35,291 bases of DNA from Draconibacterium orientale. Its GTDB lineage: Bacteria > Bacteroidota > Bacteroidia > Bacteroidales > FEN-979. Both the position numbers and the translations under genes were made by a program. Below are positions 1-7,547 of this stretch, piece by piece; position 1 is the first letter of the stretch; each line of letters opens with the position of its first letter. The notes under the pieces are model-generated. The model did no database searches. It was not told the DNA's origin and saw nothing but the letters and a program-made list of their open reading frames with translations. Location of the stretch: the NCBI GenBank assembly GCA_020718225.1, contig DYSO01000010.1, positions 1-35,291 on the forward strand. The letters run 5' to 3'.

Positions 1-2
1 CA

Positions 3-1604
3 AAAAGCGGCAGCGTTATGGTCACCGTCAACCCTTTACCAGATGCAATTGCAGGGGAAGACAGGGTAATCTGTCTGAATTCCAACACTCAGCTTGGAGC
101 GCCTCCAGTCGCTGGCCGAACCTACAGATGGTCTTCAGTCCCGGCCGGTTTTACTTCAACTCTTGCCAATCCGATAGTGAGCCCAACGGTTACCACAACC
201 TATACGCTTGTAGAGACCATCCCAGCCACCGGGTGTACAAACAGCAATAGCGTTACAGTGACGGTTAATCCGCTGCCGGAAGCAAATGCTGGCAATAACA
301 GAGAGATTTGTATCCATTCATCCACACAATTGGGGGCAAATCCTGTAACCGGAAGTACCTATCATTGGACTTCGGTACCGGAAGGTTTTACTTCCATCCT
401 GGCAAATCCCATGGTAACCCCATTGGTTACCACCCTTTATACTCTTGTTGAAACAATTACAGCTACCGGATGTTCAAACGATAATAGTGTTGTTATAACG
501 GTTTATCCTGTCTTATTGGCTGGTTCGATAAGCGCAAGCCAGACCATTTGTGCGGGGACAATCCCTGAGCAGTTAATGGGCGTGGCCCCTGAAAATGGGA
601 CTTCGGCAACGTATCAATGGCAGAAATCGGAAAATAATACACTATTTACCGATATTCCGGGAGCCATTGGTCTTGATTATCAACCGGACGTTTTGATGAA
701 TACAACCTATTTCCGTCAATTACAAAATGCAACTGGTACCTGTGGAGGGCCACTGCCAACAAATATACTGATGATTGCGGTTAACCCCTTGCCGGCTACG
801 GCAGGAAATATTTCCGGACCGGATGAAGTTCAGCAAGGTCAGACTGGTGTTATCTATTCAGTCCCGGAAATTGAGATGGCTACCGGATACAGCTGGGAAC
901 TTCCTTCGGGCGCCTATATTGCTTCCGGGGATAATACCCATAGTATTGTTGTGAATTTTTCTGAAACGGCTTTATCGGGTGAAATCAGCGTTTATGGTAC
1001 CAATGATTGTGGAAACGGTATTCCGTCACCAGCATTGGATATTACGGTCATACCGTTGATCCCCGTCCAGTTAACCGTGAGAGATGTTGTAGTGGCCGAT
1101 GGGGATGTCAATTGTTACAATGCACAACAAACCATTACGGTAGCTGGTAACGGTACTTTTTTCACCATTCAGGCAGGAGGAAGCGCCACCATGATTGCCG
1201 GGCAAAATATCCGGTTTTTATCCGGGACCACTGTTGAAAATGGCGGATATCTGCATGGATATATAACTACCGATGGTTCATTTTGTGGTTCACTGCCCCC
1301 ATCGATGGTGAATACTTTACCCGTAGTATTGACCAATATTGATTATCTTGACAGAGAATCGGCATTCTTTAAGGTATATCCCAACCCGACAACGGGCAAG
1401 TTTATACTGGAATTATTGGAAGAGCATCTTCCTTCAAAGATTTTCGTTCAGATCTACAGTATGACTGGAACCATGATCCTCAAGGAGGAGAAGACAGGGA
1501 ACAGGAAATATGAGATTCTGATCCAAGACAGACAACCCGGGATTTATGTTATCAGCGTTACGAATGGGGAGAGATCCGGAACTGCAAAGATCATCAAGGA
1601 GTAA
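3..1604 (+). CDS. Secreted Ig-like/PKD-type repeat protein with T9SS type A C-terminal sorting domain (5'-truncated by window edge)
   Basis: Frame is open from the left edge (KSGSVMVTVNPLP...). Two ~79-aa repeats (PLPxAxAG...ICxxSxTQLGAxPVxGxTYxWxSVPxGFTS...TTxYTLVETIxATGC). C-terminus VYPNPTTGKFILEL...GIYVISVTNGERSGTAKIIKE is a typical T9SS sorting domain. Confidence 0.9.
   Translation, partial: KSGSVMVTVNPLPDAIAGEDRVICLNSNTQLGAPPVAGRTYRWSSVPAGFTSTLANPIVSPTVTTTYTLVETIPATGCTNSNSVTVTVNPLPEANAGNNREICIHSSTQLGANPVTGSTYHWTSVPEGFTSILANPMVTPLVTTLYTLVETITATGCSNDNSVVITVYPVLLAGSISASQTICAGTIPEQLMGVAPENGTSATYQWQKSENNTLFTDIPGAIGLDYQPDVLMNTTYFRQLQNATGTCGGPLPTNILMIAVNPLPATAGNISGPDEVQQGQTGVIYSVPEIEMATGYSWELPSGAYIASGDNTHSIVVNFSETALSGEISVYGTNDCGNGIPSPALDITVIPLIPVQLTVRDVVVADGDVNCYNAQQTITVAGNGTFFTIQAGGSATMIAGQNIRFLSGTTVENGGYLHGYITTDGSFCGSLPPSMVNTLPVVLTNIDYLDRESAFFKVYPNPTTGKFILELLEEHLPSKIFVQIYSMTGTMILKEEKTGNRKYEILIQDRQPGIYVISVTNGERSGTAKIIKE
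33..506 (+). repeat. Two tandem ~237-bp coding repeats (79-aa Ig-like units)
   Basis: PLPDAIAGEDRVICLNSNTQLG... (from 33) and PLPEANAGNNREICIHSSTQLG... (from 270) align nearly without gaps; the array probably continues upstream of the window. Confidence 0.8.
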
Positions 1605-1612
1605 AGAGCCTG

Positions 1613-1657
1613 AAAAAAAAGAAGGGGCATCCAGACCGGGCGCCCCTTCTTTTTTTT
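1613..1657. terminator. Bidirectional intrinsic terminator between convergent genes
   Basis: AAAAAAAAGAAGGGGC (1613-1628) / GCCCCTTCTTTTTTTT (1642-1657), a perfect 16-bp inverted repeat with a 13-nt loop, A-tract on the left and T-tract on the right. Confidence 0.88.
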
Positions 1658-1676
1658 GGTATATGAGAGATGGTGG

Positions 1677-4073
1677 TTAATGTGCTATCGTGATTTTAAT
1701 GGTTATATTTCCCTGATCGGTTGTTGCTTTTATGAAGTAAATGCCCGAGGGTAAGTCAGCAACATTCATTTGGATACGTTTTGAAGAAACGGCATTCAGG
1801 TTTTTAACGACTTTTCCGACATAAGATATCAGTTCGATCTGCTGAATGTTAAAATCGCTTGTGATATCAACCATTTCAGAGGCAGGATTTGGGAATACCC
1901 TTAAATTTTGAGCATTGTTTTCATGAATGCCAACCGGGGCCCCGGTTACGGATCCATTGTTATAGGAAGGAATGAATATATTACCATTCCAATCGCCAAA
2001 TTCACGTTGTGTAGGAATATCGCTCCAATTTAAGGGGGAAGTTGAATTTGAACCATTCCAGGTAAAGTTAAGGTTAAAGAAAAGATCTTCCTGGATGGTG
2101 ATTCCAGCATTGTCAGCAGCCCAGACAAAAGTGAGTTTACCCGGTACAGGTTCACCGCTTGTAACGCCATCAACACCTGAATACCAATTGGTAACATTGT
2201 TGAAGGTCATCAATGCAGGGTCATATTCGATTGTAAATTGGAATGAACCCATATTGTCGATTTGGTCAGCATAAACAGGAACGATAATTTGCCCGGCTGT
2301 TACATTGACGATTGTCCCGATTGTGAAAGAACCGTCAGAGGATTTTATTTGTCCAAAAGAGTGTGAATTTTTATTTGCCGGTGTATAGGAGGCATTGGCA
2401 TCACCGAAACACAGTCCGTTGAAGTTTTGGGTAACATTGCCTCCGCTGATGGTTATTGGCGTATTGTTAAACAGCCAGTCGCCAACAGGAAATGAGGTAG
2501 TTAAATTGGCCACCCGTTTTTTAATGACCAGCACATCGGCAGCCGTGAGGTCACCGGATCCGTTAACATCACCCGAAGCCAGGAAAATGCCGCTCAGATA
2601 GGAGATATTGGCAATGTGTTTTTTAAATAAAAGCACATCCGCGGCGGTAACGCCACCCCAGGTTTTGGTTGATGAGGCTTCCAGTGTGTAATCGCCGATA
2701 AAGACATCAGAAAATGAATAGTTTCCCTGCGCATTGGTATAGGTTATCCCGATGATGGCGCCCGATGCGTTTTTCAGGGCCAGATAAACATCAGAAAGAG
2801 CGGTAGCTGAGCCATTTGGATAGGTGATGGTCCCATTCAGTGTGAATGCCGTGCCACAATTATCGAAGTAAACAGTGATTGCTTTTTCCATGATACATCC
2901 ATTACTTCCGGTTGCCGTAACTGTATAAGTATGTAAGCCACCGCCAATCCCATTGGTGTCGACAGTGATGATGGGTGTAGTTTGGCCGCCTGGCATCCAA
3001 AAATATGAGACTACGTTTTCGGTGGTAGCATCGAGGGTAATGGTTTGGTTGTTGCAAACGGTATCGTTGGGTATAGCTGATATGGCAACGGGAGGACCAA
3101 CGGTGATAAACTGCGACCGGGTGAGCGTCTTTGTTTGTCCTCCCCTTTCAACGGTCAGTGTAACATCATGAAATCCACATTCTGAATAAGTAACCACAGG
3201 ATTTTCAAGGGTTGAGGTATTGGGGTTACCCCCGGGGAAACTCCACAGATAGGTGTTATCAGGAACTCCAATATATCCACCAAAGGTGGAATTGGTAAAA
3301 GTTACTGTTTCGCCGGGTTCAATCTGGGTAATATTGGCAGTAAAATCGGGTGTGAGATCGATGGTGCCTTGTTTGATGCAGTTGTAAACTTCTTTTGCCC
3401 CTTGTGATTGGACCAATGCGATGAATTCACAGTCTTCGAGAGGCCATGCAGGAGCCATGTTGAAGTTTAATGTTACTACCTGGGTGTCGCCACCATCGAA
3501 ACTGATGGCAGTACCATTTTGATTGGGAACCATCAACCGGTTAACATGTTCCAGATGGGTCTGGCCCTGCCAGTTTTGCATGATGTTTGACTGGGTAACG
3601 AAGAAATGGAGTTTCAGATCCGTGGCAGTAATTGTATTTACTTTGTTGATGGTTATAACTGCCGTATAATTGAGGCCGTTATGTGTTACATCCATGGAAA
3701 GGGTCAGATTTGCCAGTATTGCTATCCGTTGGTTGTATTTCGGCAGGTACTGGGGATACATACTCACGGTATGGCTTCCTCCAACAACTTTCAACAATCC
3801 ATCAAACACTGCCGTGGGGTAGCTCGTAATGTTATAGTAAGAATTGCGGGCATTGGAATAGGTATTGGCATAGGTATCGCCATTATGGTTTTCGATTACA
3901 GCAACGAACTTGCCGTTTGAAAGCAAATCATCTGCGCCCATGGCGGCTCCCGGACAATATGGACACCACGTACCGGTACCAACTTCAACAGCCACCATAG
4001 ATCGTGGGACCTGTTGGGCAATCGCAAAGACCGAAGCTGTAAATAATAAAACTGTAAATAAAATTTTCTTCAT
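1677..4073 (-). CDS. Multidomain secreted protein: Omp28/thioredoxin-like (WCPYC) N-domain, PKD, carboxypeptidase-regulatory-like, dockerin-like, cohesin-like, T9SS type A sorting domain
   Basis: Signal peptide MKKILFTVLLFTASVFAIAQ; VEVGTGTWCPYCPGA; PKD-type FTANITQIEPGETVTFTNST...YLWSFPGG; GDVNGSGDLTAADVLVIKKRVAN dockerin-like loop/helix; IIVPVYADQIDNMGSFQFTIEYDPALMTFNNV cohesin-like strand pattern; C-terminal VFPNPASEMVDITSD...GIYFIKATTDQGNITIKITIAH. Confidence 0.85.
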   Translation of the reverse strand: MKKILFTVLLFTASVFAIAQQVPRSMVAVEVGTGTWCPYCPGAAMGADDLLSNGKFVAVIENHNGDTYANTYSNARNSYYNITSYPTAVFDGLLKVVGGSHTVSMYPQYLPKYNQRIAILANLTLSMDVTHNGLNYTAVITINKVNTITATDLKLHFFVTQSNIMQNWQGQTHLEHVNRLMVPNQNGTAISFDGGDTQVVTLNFNMAPAWPLEDCEFIALVQSQGAKEVYNCIKQGTIDLTPDFTANITQIEPGETVTFTNSTFGGYIGVPDNTYLWSFPGGNPNTSTLENPVVTYSECGFHDVTLTVERGGQTKTLTRSQFITVGPPVAISAIPNDTVCNNQTITLDATTENVVSYFWMPGGQTTPIITVDTNGIGGGLHTYTVTATGSNGCIMEKAITVYFDNCGTAFTLNGTITYPNGSATALSDVYLALKNASGAIIGITYTNAQGNYSFSDVFIGDYTLEASSTKTWGGVTAADVLLFKKHIANISYLSGIFLASGDVNGSGDLTAADVLVIKKRVANLTTSFPVGDWLFNNTPITISGGNVTQNFNGLCFGDANASYTPANKNSHSFGQIKSSDGSFTIGTIVNVTAGQIIVPVYADQIDNMGSFQFTIEYDPALMTFNNVTNWYSGVDGVTSGEPVPGKLTFVWAADNAGITIQEDLFFNLNFTWNGSNSTSPLNWSDIPTQREFGDWNGNIFIPSYNNGSVTGAPVGIHENNAQNLRVFPNPASEMVDITSDFNIQQIELISYVGKVVKNLNAVSSKRIQMNVADLPSGIYFIKATTDQGNITIKITIAH

Positions 4074-4117
4074 GTTTGGTAGGTTTTATTTGTGATTGAT
4101 TTTAAAACATCTCGTTG

Positions 4118-4125
4118 CAAAAATA
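4118..4125 (-). promoter_or_regulatory. Bacteroidetes-type -7 element (TATTTTTG) upstream of the 1677-4073 gene
   Basis: + strand CAAAAATA; matches TAnnTTTG on the minus strand, upstream of the start codon at 4073. Confidence 0.55.
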
Positions 4126-4171
4126 CACTTTTATTTAATAAATTAATGATATTGTGTTGATATTTTAATAG

Positions 4172-6190
4172 TTATAAAACTACAATTTTTTTCTGAATGA
4201 CGGAATTGTCTGATTTTTCAATTTTGATCAGGTACACCCCTTTTGCAAGAGCTGAGAAGTCGAACGTATTGGCTGTAAAATCATCGATTGAATTTACTTG
4301 TGCACCGAGGCTGTTAAATACAGAAACCCGGGAATGGGGGGCGCCAAACAGATAAACCAATCCTTTGGTTGGGTTTGGATAGATCCGGATGGTTTCCTTG
4401 TACACCTCTTCCTGTCCGACGGGAAATGAAAAATTCAGATTATAAATATTATGTGAAGAGAGGTTCTCTCCAAAAACATCGATGGAGGTAGTTCCGGGAA
4501 GCGTGTTGGATGGAACAACGATTACCAGGGCATTGGGATCCATTGGGGCGCCTTCAATCTGAGGCACTACAGAGGTTCCGCCCTGAAGGACAATGTCGTA
4601 GGAATAGGTTTCGGGATCAAAGCCTGACAGGGGTGTGCCATCCATTGAAATATCCGACAGGCGTGCTTCTGTATTAAAAGCTCCGTTTTCGATGGAATAG
4701 TCTGATTGAAATACCTCTTTGGTCGGACCATCCTGAATGAAAATCCCAACGATTAGATCCGTAAATTCTTCGATATGGGTCCCGGCAAGGTCAACGTCGG
4801 TAACGATAGAAAAAGGAACACGGTCAACCAGGTTTGTTACGGTTCCATCGCCGTTGGGTACCATTTTCATCATTACATGATGGAAACTGGTTTCACCATT
4901 ATTCCCTTGGTTATTGTGTGTTATTTTCTCCATAACAACGATGTAAATGCGGGCATTGGTGAAGTTACAAAAGGGTAAAATTGTTGCGTTGATTGACATT
5001 ACGGTGCCATTCAGCGAATGGCTGCCTTTTATTTTCATCAATCCGGCCAGGAGGTTTGCCTGGGTAAATGCTTGTTGTACGGCGGTCATGTCTGTGGCTG
5101 TTGCGCTTCCGTTGACGTACAGATCAGGTACAAAACCCACTCCATAGAATGTTTTTCTCACCCCCCCTTCCGGTGTATAGTAAGGGTCGCCGGGGGAGGG
5201 CCAGTTCATCTGGTATTTGATTAGGGTAATTTCTTCTTCATGGGTGGTACACCAGGGAACAAAGCTTGCGTTAAAAGAGGCGCAGGGGCCACAGGTAGAA
5301 CTTGTAAATTCTTCAAAAAGTGGTTTTCTTGGCAGGGAGTAGCTTACTTTTTCGATTGTTTTGCTCAGGGTGTCATTTGAATGGTCATCATCGGGGCTGC
5401 CGTTGATTGTATTGATCCATGCAATGACTGTATGCGGGCCCAGGGCGCCGTCGACGAGCTGATCGCAGGTAAAGGCATAGGATTGTTGGGTTGTTAGGGA
5501 CAATCCCGTAAAGGATGTTGTATTAACCGGACCGTTATCGACCGTAAATTGGATTTCGGCATCGGTGATGGTTGTTGTCCCAAAATTCATGATAGCGCCT
5601 TTTACCGGTGCCGGGTCGGAAAAATATTTGGGTGTGCCGGATAATGAAACCAGCCCGCCATCTCTGTTTAGTGGATTAAAGAGCAGTATGTTATCGATAA
5701 ATACGTAATCGAGGTTGTACATATTTCCGGTGAGGAAGAAACAAATCTGGAATTCTGATTGGCCGACGTCAGCGTTGGTAATTTGTACATCGATCTGAAT
5801 TGGCCCGACATTTCCGGTTGGTGTTTTTTCCCAGACCGTATTCCAGATCCCGTTGTGTGAGCGTGTTGCAACACCAATTTTTGGGGCAGGGTTTGCATAA
5901 AAATCATAAAAATATTTAAATGACAGTTTAATGGATGTCAATCCTGTTAAATCCATCATCGGGGAGACCAACCGTGTGGTGGTATTTTGATTGATATAGG
6001 TAAATTTGGCTTCGGGGGGCGATCCGCCGGCATTGTCGGTATTGCTGGTTTCCCATTGTGCCTGTAACCCGATGATCGACCATCCCGATGGTGGCATCTG
6101 ATTGGCATCAAAGGATTCCCACAGGAATGTCTGTCCTTGGGCAATGGTGTTTAAAAATAACAGGGTGATCAGAAGGTACAATGTTTTCAT
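4172..6190 (-). CDS. Secreted protein with choice-of-anchor J-like (cleaved adhesin) N-domain, Omp28/thioredoxin-like domain (CGPC), T9SS type A sorting domain
   Basis: ATG at 6190 gives signal peptide MKTLYLLITLLFLNTIAQG; FLWESFDANQMPPSGWSIIG...YVFIDNILLF; PLFEEFTSSTCGPCASFN...GFVPDLYVNG; C-terminal IYPNPTKGLVYLFG...GVYLIKIEKSDNSVIQKKIVVL. The track start at 6241 is a non-ATG extension. Confidence 0.87.
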   Translation of the reverse strand: MKTLYLLITLLFLNTIAQGQTFLWESFDANQMPPSGWSIIGLQAQWETSNTDNAGGSPPEAKFTYINQNTTTRLVSPMMDLTGLTSIKLSFKYFYDFYANPAPKIGVATRSHNGIWNTVWEKTPTGNVGPIQIDVQITNADVGQSEFQICFFLTGNMYNLDYVFIDNILLFNPLNRDGGLVSLSGTPKYFSDPAPVKGAIMNFGTTTITDAEIQFTVDNGPVNTTSFTGLSLTTQQSYAFTCDQLVDGALGPHTVIAWINTINGSPDDDHSNDTLSKTIEKVSYSLPRKPLFEEFTSSTCGPCASFNASFVPWCTTHEEEITLIKYQMNWPSPGDPYYTPEGGVRKTFYGVGFVPDLYVNGSATATDMTAVQQAFTQANLLAGLMKIKGSHSLNGTVMSINATILPFCNFTNARIYIVVMEKITHNNQGNNGETSFHHVMMKMVPNGDGTVTNLVDRVPFSIVTDVDLAGTHIEEFTDLIVGIFIQDGPTKEVFQSDYSIENGAFNTEARLSDISMDGTPLSGFDPETYSYDIVLQGGTSVVPQIEGAPMDPNALVIVVPSNTLPGTTSIDVFGENLSSHNIYNLNFSFPVGQEEVYKETIRIYPNPTKGLVYLFGAPHSRVSVFNSLGAQVNSIDDFTANTFDFSALAKGVYLIKIEKSDNSVIQKKIVVL

Positions 6191-6272
6191 AGGGTTATTT
6201 TGTTTTAAAAGATGAATGTATTTATTAAAGGTTAAAAACAATACATGGTTTTGGGGTGTATGTATTTCAATG

Positions 6273-6280
6273 CAAAGATA
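6273..6280 (-). promoter_or_regulatory. -7 element (TATCTTTG) upstream of the 4172-6190 gene
   Basis: + strand CAAAGATA; perfect TAnnTTTG on the minus strand. Confidence 0.55.
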
Positions 6281-6377
6281 TTAAGACATATTGTTGATTT
6301 GCATTTATGGGCAATAATTTGATAAAAACATTTTTATAGGACCGGAAACCGGGATGAAAGCAGGAGGGTGCTTTCTG

Positions 6378-7517
6378 CTAAAGCATACTCAAAGCATAAG
6401 CGTAGGCGCCGATGGAGACTGCCCTGGAAGTCCCAAGCCTGGAAATTCCGACTCCGATTTTCTTTTCAGGGTCGAAATTGATCATATTTTCTGAAAAAGG
6501 AACGGGAATTACTTTGGATGTTGAAGTAAGGAAATTTCCGTAATCGGTAGGATCTTCAAGGTTAAAAACAACTGTTTCGAGTCGTTCGAGCGGTTTTCCC
6601 GACATGGTATCAAAGGGCAAATTCATCTCTTCGACCAATTTTGGAAGAAAAAGGGGCCAGGCGCCTGAAAGTCCTCCTCCGATCACGACCAGGCCATCGA
6701 CCAGTGTTATTGCGTTGGCGATGGCATCGGCAGCATCCCTGGCAAAAGCTTCAAAGGCCTGGATGGCGGCCGGTTGATTGCCTTTCATTTTTCCCATTCC
6801 AATTTCAAAAATATCTTTGGGTTCGGGGCAGCTCTTCATGTTCAATCCTGTGTTGTTGGCATATTCTCGTTTTATCCCACGGATACTTACGCTCTCTTCG
6901 GTGTCCCAGTTTTTGAATGTCCGGTTGCGCATCCGGTTGATTTCCCCGCCGGAGCTGTTGTCGCCAACATGCATCCCGTTACGGGTTACGATCCCTCCTC
7001 CAAATCCGGTCCCAAAGGTGGCCCCGAAAAGGTTCCTGTACCTTTTGGGATTTCCGACCTCTTCCAGTTTTTTATTGATGGCCGGGAGAAGTCCTGCAAT
7101 GGCTTCACCATATGCAAACAAATCCCCGTCATTATTGATAAATACCGGGATTCCGAACTTTTCGCGAAGCATGGGGCCAAGAGCGACGCCACCCCTGAAA
7201 AATGGAAGGTTTTGCAAATCGCCAATAATGCCATTTTCATAATCGGCAGGTCCTGGAAATGCAAAGCTAATGGCTACCGGCTGACGGGTCAACGGCGCCG
7301 GTTTGTGAAGGAGATCCACTGCTTTATGCACCAGTTTTGATTTAACAATTTCAAACCCTTCGTTGATGGTTTTCAGTACCTCTTCAAGGTTGTTGCCTTT
7401 GGCAGGTAAAACTATCGGATCGAGTATTTCTTCCTCAGCCTGAACGGCATTGAATACGAAATTGGTACCTCCGGCATCCAGGGTCATTACAATTCGGGAA
7501 TCGTTGTTATAATTCAT
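6378..7517 (-). CDS. ROK-family sugar kinase-like protein
   Basis: N-terminal MTLDAGGTNFVFN phosphate-binding motif; FGATFGTGFGGGIVTRNGMHVGDNSSGGEINRM; LVVIGGGLSGAWPLF. The canonical CxCGxxGCxE zinc motif is not seen. Confidence 0.8.
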   Translation of the reverse strand: MNYNNDSRIVMTLDAGGTNFVFNAVQAEEEILDPIVLPAKGNNLEEVLKTINEGFEIVKSKLVHKAVDLLHKPAPLTRQPVAISFAFPGPADYENGIIGDLQNLPFFRGGVALGPMLREKFGIPVFINNDGDLFAYGEAIAGLLPAINKKLEEVGNPKRYRNLFGATFGTGFGGGIVTRNGMHVGDNSSGGEINRMRNRTFKNWDTEESVSIRGIKREYANNTGLNMKSCPEPKDIFEIGMGKMKGNQPAAIQAFEAFARDAADAIANAITLVDGLVVIGGGLSGAWPLFLPKLVEEMNLPFDTMSGKPLERLETVVFNLEDPTDYGNFLTSTSKVIPVPFSENMINFDPEKKIGVGISRLGTSRAVSIGAYAYALSML

Positions 7518-7547
7518 GCAAATTTGAGTTAAGGATTAGAAATTATT

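Noticed and set aside
3606-3920. GIGIGIGI-containing + strand ORF
   Set aside because: Antisense to the T9SS protein gene; the repeat reflects TAYANTYSNA codons on the true strand.
6774-7340. 188-aa + strand ORF (and overlapping 154-aa frame) opposite the ROK gene
   Set aside because: Antisense to a coding gene with clear motifs; no family signature.
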